Both the position numbers and the translations under genes were made by a program. Below are positions 48,083-56,681 of a stretch of DNA of 64,000 nucleotides, one piece after another; the stretch's first letter is position 1, and the number at the start of each line of letters is the position of its first letter. This stretch comes from Sphingomonas sp. JUb134 (lineage in GTDB: Bacteria > Pseudomonadota > Alphaproteobacteria > Sphingomonadales > Sphingomonadaceae), in the NCBI RefSeq assembly GCF_004341505.2, contig NZ_SLYP02000001.1, positions 1,065,001 to 1,129,000 of the forward strand. The letters run 5' to 3'. The notes under the pieces were generated by a model. It made no database searches. It worked only from the letters and a program-made list of their open reading frames with translations, and was not told the origin of the DNA.

Positions 48083-49057
48083 TCAGCGGCTGGGGATCTG
48101 CTGGCTGATGCAGTGGAAGCTGCCGCCGCCCGTCAGGATGTGGTCGGCGCGCAGGCCCACCACCTTGCGATCGGGGAAGATCCCGGAGAGAGCCGCCACC
48201 GCCGCGTCGTCGCTCGGCTGACCATAGACCGGCACCACCACGGCGGCGTTGCCGATATAGAAATTCATGTAGCTCGCCGGGATCACCTCGTCCTCGGACT
48301 CGACTCGGCCGGGGGAGGGGATGCGGACGAGCTCGACGCCCGCCGCCCGCGCGCGCTCGGCCGCGTCCCGGTACACGTCGGCATTGGGATCGTCCTCGGC
48401 CGGTTCCGGGATCGCGAGGCGGTTCGGGCCGACGAAGCGGGCCAGGTTGTCGACATGGCCGTCGGTATGGTCGTTGAGCAGCCCGTCGCCCAGCCACAGG
48501 AAGCGGGTGTAGCCCAGGTCGGCGCGCAGCAGCGCCTCCGCCTTGTCGCGGGTGAAGCCCTCGCCGTTCCGGTTCGGGTTCAGCAGGCACTGCTCGGTGG
48601 TGACGACCAGGCCCGTGCCGTCGCCGTCGATGGCCCCGCCCTCGATGATCCAGTCGTGGGTCTCGGCCGCGATCCCGCGCTGGCGCGCGAGCCCCGCGCC
48701 GACGCTGTTGTCGCCCGGCAGGTCGTACTTGCCGCCCCAGCCGTTGAAGGCGAAGTCGTGGGCCTTGCCGTCGCCGTCCAGGATCGCGCCGGTGTCGCGC
48801 AGCCAGATGTCGCCGAACGGCTCCACCACCACCTCGGCGGCATCGCCCACCATCGCGCGCGCGGCGGCGGCGGCTTCCTCATCCGCTGCGACCAGCAGCA
48901 CGCGCTCGCCGGCGCCATCCGCATGGACGGCCCGCGCGAAGGCGGCGACTTCCTCACGCGCAGGTTCGAGGTCTTCGAGCCAGAGTTCGGGATGGCTGGG
49001 GAAGCCGATCCAGACGGCATCGTGGCGGGCCCATTCGGCGGGAGGAGGCGTAGTCAT
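48083..49057 (-). CDS. aguA: Agmatine deiminase
   Basis: Converts agmatine to N-carbamoylputrescine, the step before aguB in putrescine synthesis. 324 aa, peptidylarginine-deiminase fold: AVWIGFPSHPELW, FGDIWLRDTGAIL, FNGWGGKYDLPGDN, GDGLLNDHTDGHVDNLARFV and the catalytic cysteine in TGGGSFHCISQQIP at the C-terminus. Starts at ATG 49057, divergent from the S9 peptidase across 133 bp. Confidence 0.96.
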   Translation of the reverse strand: MTTPPPAEWARHDAVWIGFPSHPELWLEDLEPAREEVAAFARAVHADGAGERVLLVAADEEAAAAARAMVGDAAEVVVEPFGDIWLRDTGAILDGDGKAHDFAFNGWGGKYDLPGDNSVGAGLARQRGIAAETHDWIIEGGAIDGDGTGLVVTTEQCLLNPNRNGEGFTRDKAEALLRADLGYTRFLWLGDGLLNDHTDGHVDNLARFVGPNRLAIPEPAEDDPNADVYRDAAERARAAGVELVRIPSPGRVESEDEVIPASYMNFYIGNAAVVVPVYGQPSDDAAVAALSGIFPDRKVVGLRADHILTGGGSFHCISQQIPSR

Positions 49058-49190
49058 GGTCGCGTCCTTAGCGGGGGGTGCAGGAGCGGAAAAGGGCTGG
49101 CGGCGGTGTTCGGCGAGTCCGCGGCCAAGATCGCTTGCGCCGCTCTCGGCTGCCCGACATCTTGATGTCAGAACGAGGGGGGATGTTCAG

Positions 49191-51188
49191 ATGAGGCTTG
49201 TGGATTGGCTGGCCGGTGCATCGTTGTTGTGCGCCGGTGTTTCGGTGTCGGCACAGGAAGCCGCGACCGACGCGGAGGGGCAGCGGCTTGCCGCAGCGTT
49301 CGGGTCGCGTGAACAGGTGCAGCAGATCAGCATCTCGCCGGATGGGAGCAAGGTGGCGATGCTGATGCCCGCGGGCAAACGGGGCACTCGCCTGGTGATC
49401 GGCGACCGCCGGACCGATGAGGCGCCCAAGTCGATCTTGGCGTCGAGCGGCGAACCCGAGCAGCTGACGCACTGCTTCTGGTCCACCAACCAGCGCATCG
49501 TCTGCGGCATCTATTCGGTGGCATCCGGTTCCGAATTGCTCGGGTTCACGCGCCTGGTCTCGCTGAACAGCGACGGCGGCGGCATGAAGGTGTTGAGCGC
49601 TCGTACATCCAGCCGCGCCCTTGCCGCCATGTACGACGGCGGACGGCTGATCGACCGTCTTGCCGAAGCGGAAGGCGGTACCGTGCTGATGACGCGCTCG
49701 TTCGTGCCGGAGAGCACGGCCGGGACGCTGCTGGCAAACCGAACGCAGGGATTGGGGGTCGAGCTGGTCAACACGACGACCCTGGCGCGCAAGGTCGTGG
49801 AGCAGCCGCGCGCGAATGCCGTCGATTATGTCAGCGACGGGCATGGCTCCGTGCGGATCATGGGTATTCAGTCGACCCGTGCCTCGGGCTACGACGGCAA
49901 CCAGATCAGTTACTCCTATCGGCTACCCGCAAGTCGCGCCTGGCAACCGCTGAGTACGCTGGACCTGAACAGCAGGGCCGGATTCAACCCGTCCGCCGTC
50001 GATCCCGATCTGAACGTCGCCTATGGCTTTGACCTGAACGACGGCCGCAAGGCCCTCTACCGGGTTGCGCTGGATGGCAGCGGAAGCCGCGAGTTGGTGG
50101 TCGCCCGGCCGGACGTCGACGTGGACGGGCTGTTGACGATCGGGCGGCACTCGCGCGTGGTCGGGGCGAGCTTCGCCACCGATCGTCGAGAGGCGGTGTT
50201 CTTCGACCCGCAGCTGAAGGCGCTGCAGGGTGCCTTGAAGAAGGCGCTGCCGCACCAGCCGCTGGTGACGTTTCTGGACGCGAGCGCAGACGAGAACCAG
50301 CTCCTCCTACTGGCCGGCGGCGACGTCGAACCAGGCACCTATTATGTCTATGACAAGCGGACGCGCGCGCTGGAGCAGGTCCTGCCGGCGCGCCCGGAGC
50401 TTGCGAACACCGTGCTCGCGCCGGTGAAGGCGATTACCTTCCCCGCAACGGATGGCACGCCGATCCCGGCCTATCTCACGCTGCCCGTAGGCGGAGCGGC
50501 GAAGACCGTGGGCGCCATCGTGCTTCCGCACGGAGGCCCGGGAAGCCGGGACGAATGGGGCTTCGACTGGCTGTCCCAGTTCCTTGCCGCACGCGGCTTT
50601 GCGGTGCTGCAGCCGAACTTCCGCGGGTCGGCGGGCTATGGTGATGCCTGGTTCCAGAAGAACGGCTTCCAGTCGTGGCGAACGGCGGTGGGAGACGTCA
50701 ACGATGGCGGCCGCTGGTTGGTGCAGCAGGGCATCGCCAAAGCCGACAAGCTTGCCGTGCTGGGATGGTCCTATGGCGGCTATGCCGCGCTTCAATCCGC
50801 AGCGCTGGATCCCGCCTTGTTCAAGGCGATCGTCGCGATTGCGCCGGTGACGGACCTCGATCGGCTCCGTGAGGAATCGCGCTTGTTCACCAATTTCATG
50901 TTGGTGGACGCCTTTATCGGCCATGGCCCGCATGTGCGTGAAGGGTCGCCCGCACAGAACGCCGCCCGCATCCAGGCGCCGGTGCTGCTGTTCCATGGCG
51001 ATCTCGATCGCAACGTGGCCGTTGGCGAGTCACGTTTCATGGCGGACCAGCTTCGGGGCGCCGGGCGCAAGGTCGACTATGTCGAGTTCAAGGGGCTCGA
51101 TCATTATCTGAACGACAGCGAGGCGCGTACGCGCATGCTCGCGCAGACGGACGGCTTTCTGCGCACCAGCCTGAAGATCGACCAATAG
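49191..51188 (+). CDS. Exported S9 family prolyl oligopeptidase-like peptidase
   Basis: 665 aa. Signal peptide RLVDWLAGASLLCAGVSVSA with probable cleavage after VSA. A beta-propeller-like domain (to about 400) is followed by an alpha/beta-hydrolase domain: GGPGSRDEWGFDWLSQFLAA, nucleophile GWSYGGYAALQSA, Asp in LLFHGDLDRNVAV and His in FKGLDHYLND. Cleaves or trims peptides in the periplasm; substrate unknown. ATG 49191 has a GAGGGGGG ribosome site 8 nt upstream. An inverted repeat GACATC-TT-GATGTC (49156-49169) lies just before it and may be an operator. Confidence 0.93.
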   Translation: MRLVDWLAGASLLCAGVSVSAQEAATDAEGQRLAAAFGSREQVQQISISPDGSKVAMLMPAGKRGTRLVIGDRRTDEAPKSILASSGEPEQLTHCFWSTNQRIVCGIYSVASGSELLGFTRLVSLNSDGGGMKVLSARTSSRALAAMYDGGRLIDRLAEAEGGTVLMTRSFVPESTAGTLLANRTQGLGVELVNTTTLARKVVEQPRANAVDYVSDGHGSVRIMGIQSTRASGYDGNQISYSYRLPASRAWQPLSTLDLNSRAGFNPSAVDPDLNVAYGFDLNDGRKALYRVALDGSGSRELVVARPDVDVDGLLTIGRHSRVVGASFATDRREAVFFDPQLKALQGALKKALPHQPLVTFLDASADENQLLLLAGGDVEPGTYYVYDKRTRALEQVLPARPELANTVLAPVKAITFPATDGTPIPAYLTLPVGGAAKTVGAIVLPHGGPGSRDEWGFDWLSQFLAARGFAVLQPNFRGSAGYGDAWFQKNGFQSWRTAVGDVNDGGRWLVQQGIAKADKLAVLGWSYGGYAALQSAALDPALFKAIVAIAPVTDLDRLREESRLFTNFMLVDAFIGHGPHVREGSPAQNAARIQAPVLLFHGDLDRNVAVGESRFMADQLRGAGRKVDYVEFKGLDHYLNDSEARTRMLAQTDGFLRTSLKIDQ

Positions 51189-51193
51189 AAAAA

Positions 51194-51214
51194 GGGCGGC
51201 CCCCAGGGCCGCCC
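51194..51214. terminator. Bidirectional terminator between the S9 peptidase and rpsD
   Basis: Perfect 9-bp stem GGGCGGCCC / GGGCCGCCC with a 3-nt loop, flanked by A-rich sequence on the left and T-rich sequence on the right, so both convergent genes see a hairpin plus T-tract. Confidence 0.9.
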
Positions 51215-51265
51215 TCTTCTTTGTCTTGCCGGTGGGCCGCGGCGGGTGCCGCGGTCCGGAACCGA

Positions 51266-51880
51266 TCAGCGCGAGTAGAACTCGACGACCAGGTTCGGCT
51301 CCATCTTCACCGGGTACGGCACCTCGTCGAGGGTCGGCACGCGGGTGAAGGTGATCTTTGCGGCGCCGTCGGGTGCGACATAGTCGGGGATGTCACGCTC
51401 GGCCAGGCTCTGCGCCTCGAGCACCAGCGCCATCTCCTGCGCCTTGCTGCCCAGCGTGATCTCGTCGCCCGGACGGACGCGGCGCGACGCGATGTTGCAC
51501 TTCACGCCGTTGACGCGGATGTGGCCGTGGCTGACGATCTGGCGAGCCGCCCAGATGGTCGGTGCGAACTTGGCGCGATAGACGATCATGTCCAGGCGCT
51601 GCTCGAGCAGGCCGATCAGGTTCTGACCGGTGTCGCCCTTCATGCGCGACGCTTCTTCATAGGTGCGCTTGAACTGCTTCTCGGTCACGTCGCCGTAATA
51701 GCCCTTGAGCTTCTGCTTGGCGCGCAGCTGGATGCCGAAGTCGGACATCTTGCCCTTGCGGCGCTGGCCGTGCTGGCCCGGGCCATACTCACGCTTGTTG
51801 ACCGGGCTCTTCGGGCGGCCCCAGATGTTCTCGCCGAGACGACGGTCGAGCTTGTACTTGGCGCTGTGGCGCTTCGACAT
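51266..51880 (-). CDS. rpsD: 30S ribosomal protein S4
   Basis: 204 aa, primary 16S rRNA-binding protein of the small subunit. [20 protein letters not shown] start, then the S4 RNA-binding domain with [20 protein letters not shown] and [20 protein letters not shown], ending [10 protein letters not shown]. The long in-frame extension upstream is discarded because the ATG at 51880 gives the family N-terminus. It stands alone, outside a ribosomal operon, as usual in sphingomonads. Its 221-bp divergent upstream region shows no gene and no clear promoter. Confidence 0.98.
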   Translation of the reverse strand: MSKRHSAKYKLDRRLGENIWGRPKSPVNKREYGPGQHGQRRKGKMSDFGIQLRAKQKLKGYYGDVTEKQFKRTYEEASRMKGDTGQNLIGLLEQRLDMIVYRAKFAPTIWAARQIVSHGHIRVNGVKCNIASRRVRPGDEITLGSKAQEMALVLEAQSLAERDIPDYVAPDGAAKITFTRVPTLDEVPYPVKMEPNLVVEFYSR

Positions 51881-52101
51881 TTGGTATTCCTTGCAACTGC
51901 AACAACGGTGATCCGCCCCGAAGGAGTGGATCGCGAATCCCGGTTTCTCGCGCTGCTGGGATCGAGACGATCGGCAGGGCTGCCGCTTCACCGGGGTGCG
52001 GAGCCGATTGCGAAGGCGCGCGCCTAGCCGCAGCAGGGGGCATGAGTCAAGCTGGACAGGCCGTCTGGACACGTCGGGGGCCGCCCGCCTAGGCACGCGG
52101 C

Positions 52102-52401
52102 ATGACGATCCTTTCCGGCCCCGATTGCACCACCATGCGCGAAGTTCGCGCCGGCGTCGACCAGCTCGATCGCGAGCTGGTGGCGCTCCTCGCCCGCCGC
52201 TTCGCCTATATGGATGCCGCCGCCCGTATCAAGCCGGAGCGCGGCCATGTCCGCGACGAAGCGCGCAAGGCGGAGGTCATCGCCAACGCCCGTGCCGAGG
52301 CGGCTCGGCTGGGCGTGCCCGAGGACGTGATCGGCGCGCTGTGGGAGCAGCTGGTCGAGGCGTCGATCGCCTATGAACTGGCGGCCTTCGACCGGTGCTA
52401 G
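52102..52401 (+). CDS. Chorismate mutase (AroQ type)
   Basis: 99-aa all-helical mutase of the AroQ-gamma/PchB-like small type: [20 protein letters not shown] with the active-site Arg, [28 protein letters not shown] (Lys and Arg contacts; written here in two halves: [14 protein letters not shown] and RDEARKAEV) and [14 protein letters not shown] (Glu/Gln). Converts chorismate to prephenate for Phe/Tyr. Convergent with the RNA methyltransferase, 1 bp apart. Confidence 0.9.
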   Translation: MTILSGPDCTTMREVRAGVDQLDRELVALLARRFAYMDAAARIKPERGHVRDEARKAEVIANARAEAARLGVPEDVIGALWEQLVEASIAYELAAFDRC

Positions 52402-52402
52402 G

Positions 52403-53449
52403 TTACCGCTGGCGCGGCCGTGCGAGGGTCGACAGCACGCCGCGCAGCGTACGCACTTCCTGCGAATTCCAGCCCGGCTTGGTCAGCAGCGTGCGCAGTG
52501 TCCGGCGCGTGGCGGGCGCACGATCGGGCGGAAAGAAATAGCCGCCAGCCTCCAGCATCCCGTCGAGCTGCGTGATCATGCCCTCCAGCTCTTCCTGCGG
52601 GGCCGGGGGATCGAGCTCGGTCTCGGGCGGGCTCGCAAGGTCGGCGCCCTTGGACCACTCATATGCAACCAGGATCACCGCCTGGGCGAGGTTGAGCGAG
52701 CCGAACTCCGGGTTGATCGGCACGGTGACGATGGTGCGGGCCAGTGCCACGTCGTCGGTTTCCAGCCCCGAGCGTTCCGGCCCGAACAGGATCGCGGCGC
52801 GGCCGGCATCGCTGCGGATCGCGCGGGCGGCCTCTTCCGGCGTGACGACCGGCTTGGTGACACCGCGCTTGCGGACCGTGGTTGCGAAGACGTGGCTGCA
52901 ATCGGCCACCGCATCGGCAACGGTTTCAAACACCTGCGCTTTTTCCAGCACCACGTCGGCGCCGCTCGCGGCCGGCCCCGCCTGCGGATTGGGCCAGCCG
53001 TCGCGCGGGGAAACGAGGCGCATCTCCACCAGCCCGAAATTGAGCATCGCGCGCGCGGCCTTGCCGATGTTCTCGCCCAGCTGCGGGCGCACCAGCACGA
53101 TGACGGGGGGTGGGGTGATCAAGGTGGGTTTCTCCGTTTGGTTCGAGCGAGCGTCGAGCGAAGCCGAGACGCGCTGTCGAGAACCGGCTGCCGCAGACAC
53201 GCCGTCCCAGTCGGTCCGGAACAGCGCCTCCTTCTTTTTGCGCGACCAGTCCTTGATCTGCTGCTCGCGGTCGAGTGCGTCGATCCGCGTTGGGAAGCTC
53301 TCGCTCCACATCAGTTCGACCGGCCGGCGGTCGTGGGTATAGCCGGGGAAGCTGCCTGCCTGATGCTGGGCGAGCCGTGTTTCCAGACTGTCGGTTTGGC
53401 CGGTGTAATAGGTGCCGTCGGCGCATCGTAGGATGTAGACGTGGAACAT
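52403..53449 (-). CDS. trmJ: GIY-YIG nuclease fused in frame to TrmJ-like RNA methyltransferase
   Basis: One 348-codon open frame with two parts. Residues 1-82 are a complete GIY-YIG endonuclease domain: VYI (4-6), YTG (15-17), Arg25, His29, Tyr37 and catalytic Glu62 are all present. Residues 84-109 are a linker encoded by a REP-like repeat. From residue 110 on is a SPOUT methyltransferase of the TrmJ type (2'-O-methylation of tRNA position 32): RPQLGENIGKAARAMLNFGL, ILFGPERSGLETDDV, VPINPEFGSLNLAQAVILVA. ATG 53449 has AGAGG 9 nt upstream. TTG 53122, with GGAG from the repeat about 9 nt upstream, would start the 239-aa methyltransferase alone. Whether the cell makes one protein or two cannot be decided from sequence. 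Confidence 0.85.
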   Translation of the reverse strand: MFHVYILRCADGTYYTGQTDSLETRLAQHQAGSFPGYTHDRRPVELMWSESFPTRIDALDREQQIKDWSRKKKEALFRTDWDGVSAAAGSRQRVSASLDARSNQTEKPTLITPPPVIVLVRPQLGENIGKAARAMLNFGLVEMRLVSPRDGWPNPQAGPAASGADVVLEKAQVFETVADAVADCSHVFATTVRKRGVTKPVVTPEEAARAIRSDAGRAAILFGPERSGLETDDVALARTIVTVPINPEFGSLNLAQAVILVAYEWSKGADLASPPETELDPPAPQEELEGMITQLDGMLEAGGYFFPPDRAPATRRTLRTLLTKPGWNSQEVRTLRGVLSTLARPRQR

Positions 53450-53524
53450 CGACGGCTTCCTCTGCTGGCCCGGGTTCTCGACTTCGCATCTCGACAGGCT
53501 CGATGCGGCTCGAACCAAACGGAG
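53132..53524 (-). mobile_element. GIY-YIG module flanked by inverted REP-like repeats
   Basis: A 393-bp unit. The outer 17 nt are identical and inverted: 53132-53148 and GCTCGAACCAAACGGAG at 53508-53524. A second identical block, GGTTCTCGAC (53473-53482), has its inverse at 53176-53185, so each end is a degenerate repeat of about 55 bp. Between them is the GIY-YIG coding region, wholly inside the unit. The left repeat contains GTCGAGCGAAGCCGAGACGC, a sequence abundant as an intergenic repeat in sphingomonads as I recall. The layout parallels REP-associated transposase units (inference). Confidence 0.6.
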
Positions 53525-53555
53525 GTATAAACGTCAACGGGGCGACGGGAGAGCG

Positions 53556-54017
53556 CTACTCCCGCCCCACCTCGGCCACGTTCCCCGCGAACTCCTCGAA
53601 GTCCCGCGCCTCGCGGAAGTCCTTGTAGACGCTCGCGAACCGGATGTACGCGACCGAGTCGAGGCCCTTGAGCGCCTCCATCACCATCTCGCCGATGCGC
53701 TGGGCGGGCACTTCGCCGTCGCCGGTGGTTTCCAGCTGGCGTTGGATGCCTGAGACCAGCCGTTCGATCTGCGCCTGTTCGACCGGGCGCTTGCGGGTCG
53801 CGATCGCGACTGAACGAAGCAGCTTCTCGCGATCGAAGGGTTCGCGACGGCTCTCGCTTTTCAGCACCCACAGCTCGCGCAATTGGATGCGCTCGAAGGT
53901 GGTGAAGCGTGCGGCACAGGCCTCGCACTGGCGGCGCCGCCGGATAGCCGCCCCATCTTCGGTGGGGCGGCTATCCTTTACCTGGCTCGCATCATTTCCA
54001 CAAAAGGGGCAGCGCAT
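53556..54017 (-). CDS. nrdR: Transcriptional repressor NrdR
   Basis: Represses ribonucleotide reductase genes. 153 aa: zinc ribbon Cys3, Cys6, Cys31, Cys34 ([20 protein letters not shown]), then an ATP-cone domain ([20 protein letters not shown]) sensing dATP/ATP, with [11 protein letters not shown]. Starts directly after the 55-aa gene stop (TGAATG), so it is in the glyA operon; glyA-nrdR linkage fits one-carbon and dNTP supply. Confidence 0.96.
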   Translation of the reverse strand: MRCPFCGNDASQVKDSRPTEDGAAIRRRRQCEACAARFTTFERIQLRELWVLKSESRREPFDREKLLRSVAIATRKRPVEQAQIERLVSGIQRQLETTGDGEVPAQRIGEMVMEALKGLDSVAYIRFASVYKDFREARDFEEFAGNVAEVGRE

Positions 54018-54185
54018 TCAGATCCGCTTCTTGCCCTTGAGATAGGCGTAGCCGGCGCCGGCCGCGGCGCCGATCACCGGGCCGATGAAGGGCAGGGGGA
54101 TTGCGACGACGGCGCCGAGTGCGCCCCACTTCGCCATGCTCTTGCCGAGCGCCTTCTTCTGCGTGTCGGTCGAATAGTCGGTCAT
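54018..54185 (-). CDS. 55-aa small membrane protein
   Basis: Charged N-terminus (DYSTDTQKKALGKSMAKWG), then one or two hydrophobic glycine-rich segments (ALGAVVAIPLPFIGPVIGAA) and a basic end KGKKRI. Strong ribosome site GGAGG 7 nt before ATG 54185. It begins 2 bp after glyA and ends exactly where nrdR begins, so it is clearly part of that operon. Function not recognised. Confidence 0.8.
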   Translation of the reverse strand: MTDYSTDTQKKALGKSMAKWGALGAVVAIPLPFIGPVIGAAAGAGYAYLKGKKRI

Positions 54186-54187
54186 GA

Positions 54188-55495
54188 TCAGCCTCCGTAG
54201 ATCGGGAACCGAGCACACAACGCGCGAACCCGCTCGCGGACCCCCGCTTCGACCGCGGGATCGCCCGCCTCGCCCTTGGCGGCCAGGCCGTCGAGCACGT
54301 CGGCGACCATGTTGCCGATCTCGCGGAACTCGGCGGTGCCGAAGCCGCGGGTGGTCCCCGCCGGCGAACCGACGCGGATGCCGCTGGTCTTGACCGGGGG
54401 CAGCGGGTCGAAAGGGATGCCGTTCTTGTTGCAGGTGATGCCCGAACGCTCCAGCGCCTCGTCCGCATCGCGGCCGGTCACGCCCAGCGGGGTGAGGTCG
54501 ATCAGCGCCAGATGGGTGTCGGTGCCGCCCGACACGACGTCGCTGCCGCGCTCCTTGAGGGTCGCGGCCAGCACCTTGGCGTTTTCCACCACCGCGGCGA
54601 TGTAGCTCTTGTACTCCGGCCGCAGCGCCTCACCGAAGGCTACCGCCTTGGCGGCGATCACGTGCATCAGCGGCCCGCCCTGGAGCCCCGGGAACACCGC
54701 CGAGTTGATCTTCTTCGCGATCGCCTCGTCGTCGGTCATCACCATGCCGCCGCGCGGGCCGCGCAGCGTCTTGTGGGTGGTGGTGGTGACGACATGGGCG
54801 TGGCCGAACGGGGTCGGGTGCAGCCCGGCCGCGACGATGCCCGCGAAGTGCGCCATGTCGACCATGAACTTCGCGCCCACCTCGTCCGCAATCGCGCGGA
54901 AGCGGGCGAAGTCGATGTGGCGCGGATAGGCGGAGCCGCCCGCGATGATCAGCGTCGGCTTGTGTTCCTTGGCGAGCCGCTCGACCTGGTCATAATCGAT
55001 GAGGTGGTCTTCCTGGCGCACGCCGTACTGGACCGCGTTGAACCACTTGCCCGACATCGCTGCCTTGGCGCCGTGGGTCAGGTGGCCGCCGGCATCCAGG
55101 CTCATGCCCAGGATGGTGTCGCCGGGCTTGGTCAGCGCCAGCATCACCGCGCCGTTCGCCTGCGCGCCCGAATGCGGCTGGACGTTGGCGAAGCCGCAGC
55201 CGAAGATCTGCTTTGCGCGCTCGATCGCCAGCGTCTCGACCTCGTCGGACGGCGCGCAGCCCTGGTAGTAGCGCTTGCCGGGATAGCCCTCGGCGTACTT
55301 GTTGGTAAATACCGAGCCCTGCGCCTCGAGCACCGCCTTCGAGACGATGTTCTCGCTGGCGATCAGCTCGATCTGGGTCTGCTCGCGGTTGAGCTCATGC
55401 TCGACGCCGGCGAACACGGCCGGGTCGACCTCGGCCAGGCTGCGGGTGAAGAAACCGTCGGGCTGGACCTGGTGGGTCTGCGGATTGCTGCTCAT
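54188..55495 (-). CDS. glyA: Serine hydroxymethyltransferase
   Basis: PLP enzyme converting serine and tetrahydrofolate to glycine and methylene-tetrahydrofolate. 435 aa. [32 protein letters not shown], the PLP-lysine motif [20 protein letters not shown] and [11 protein letters not shown] are present. Normal length; ATG 55495. First gene of glyA-55aa-nrdR; rpiB lies 96 bp upstream and may be in the same transcript. Confidence 0.98.
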   Translation of the reverse strand: MSSNPQTHQVQPDGFFTRSLAEVDPAVFAGVEHELNREQTQIELIASENIVSKAVLEAQGSVFTNKYAEGYPGKRYYQGCAPSDEVETLAIERAKQIFGCGFANVQPHSGAQANGAVMLALTKPGDTILGMSLDAGGHLTHGAKAAMSGKWFNAVQYGVRQEDHLIDYDQVERLAKEHKPTLIIAGGSAYPRHIDFARFRAIADEVGAKFMVDMAHFAGIVAAGLHPTPFGHAHVVTTTTHKTLRGPRGGMVMTDDEAIAKKINSAVFPGLQGGPLMHVIAAKAVAFGEALRPEYKSYIAAVVENAKVLAATLKERGSDVVSGGTDTHLALIDLTPLGVTGRDADEALERSGITCNKNGIPFDPLPPVKTSGIRVGSPAGTTRGFGTAEFREIGNMVADVLDGLAAKGEAGDPAVEAGVRERVRALCARFPIYGG

Positions 55496-55591
55496 GAATG
55501 CGCCTCCTGGGGCTCGGGCTGGCCGGTCGCGCGAGCCTTTAGGATGCCGCGCGCGCGAAGGCTACCCGTTGTTGCCCCAAATAGGCGCGCG

Positions 55592-56038
55592 TCAGCCCAG
55601 GGTAGGCTTGCTCAGCTTGTCGACGCGACGCTGGTGGCGCTCGCCGCCGAAGGGTGTGGCCAGGAACGCCTCGATGCACGCCTTGGCCATCTCGACGCCG
55701 ACCAGCCGTGCGCCCATCGCCAGCACGTTGGCGTTGTTGTGTTCGCGTGCGAGCCGCGCCGACAGCGGCTCGTTCACCAGCGCGCAGCGGCAGCCCACAT
55801 GCCGGTTCACCGCGATCGAGATGCCGATGCCGGATCCGCACAGTGCGATCCCGAAGTCCGCTTCCCCGCCGCTCACCGTGCGGGCCAGCGCAAAGCCGTA
55901 ATCGGGATAATCGACGCTGGCCTCGCCCTCCGGTCCCAGGTCCACGACCGCATGGCCGGCATCGCGCAGCCAGGCGACGAGCGACGCCTTCAACGCCACG
56001 GCAGCGTGATCGGAGGCGAGGGCGATGCGGTACGTCAT
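55592..56038 (-). CDS. rpiB: Ribose-5-phosphate isomerase B
   Basis: Interconverts ribose-5-phosphate and ribulose-5-phosphate. 148 aa RpiB/LacAB fold: ALASDHAAVALKASLVAWLR, DYPDYGFALARTVSGGEADF, GIALCGSGIGISIAVNRHVG (catalytic Cys) and REHNNANVLAMGARLVG. ATG 56038. Often placed before glyA in alphaproteobacteria, as here. Confidence 0.96.
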   Translation of the reverse strand: MTYRIALASDHAAVALKASLVAWLRDAGHAVVDLGPEGEASVDYPDYGFALARTVSGGEADFGIALCGSGIGISIAVNRHVGCRCALVNEPLSARLAREHNNANVLAMGARLVGVEMAKACIEAFLATPFGGERHQRRVDKLSKPTLG

Positions 56039-56127
56039 GGGACAGGCCTTGAAGATCGGTGGTCGCTGCTGCCTAGCCGTGCGGCCGCGTGAAGGCTAGA
56101 CAGGCCGCCCAACGCGGGAGGAACGCG

Positions 56128-56610
56128 ATGCGCCGAACGATCTGCTTGTCGATGCTGGTGTTGCTGGCCGGATGCGAACAGCGCGCGGAGCGCCGCGCCG
56201 AAGGGGAAGCCGTCGAACGCGCGGTCCACAACAGCGGCCATGTCGCGCCGCAGGAAGCGCCCTCGGAAACGCCGACGCCTACACCCACGCCCACGCCGGC
56301 CCCGACGGTGGCGGATGCCGCGGCGACAGACGCATGGATCGGGCGCTGGCGTGGCGTCGAGGGGCTGAACCTGGTGATTTCCGCCGACAGCCAAGCAGGC
56401 CCCGGCCACTACACGCTGGAGATGCAATATTCGCTGGACGACAAGGGTGTGTTCCAGGGAGTGGCCGCCGGGGACACGATCCGCTTCACCCGGCCGGACG
56501 GGCCGCAGACGCTACGCGCCAGCGACGGCGAGGCGACCGGACTCAAGTGGCTGGCCGACAAGAAGGACTGCCTGACGGTGAAGACGGGCGAGGGCTATTG
56601 CCGCGACTGA
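56128..56610 (+). CDS. Hypothetical lipoprotein
   Basis: 160 aa. Signal peptide with lipobox, RRTICLSMLVLLAGCEQ. A proline-threonine repeat linker (PTPTPTPTPAPT) follows and then a small C-terminal domain (WIGRWRGVEGLNLVIS, ending DCLTVKTGEGYCRD with two cysteines that could bond). ATG 56128 has GGGAGG 6 nt upstream. Divergent from rpiB; 71 bp before ileS. Function unknown. Confidence 0.8.
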   Translation: MRRTICLSMLVLLAGCEQRAERRAEGEAVERAVHNSGHVAPQEAPSETPTPTPTPTPAPTVADAAATDAWIGRWRGVEGLNLVISADSQAGPGHYTLEMQYSLDDKGVFQGVAAGDTIRFTRPDGPQTLRASDGEATGLKWLADKKDCLTVKTGEGYCRD

Positions 56611-56681
56611 CGCCGCTCTGAGCGCCGTCCACCACTTCGCGCTTCACCCCCGGCCCCGCATCCTCTAATCGGCGCGGTTCC

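Noticed and set aside
53521..53526. GGAGGT on the plus strand as a start signal for a small gene
   Set aside because: No start codon with a meaningful reading frame follows before the nrdR 3' end; it is the end of the repeat.
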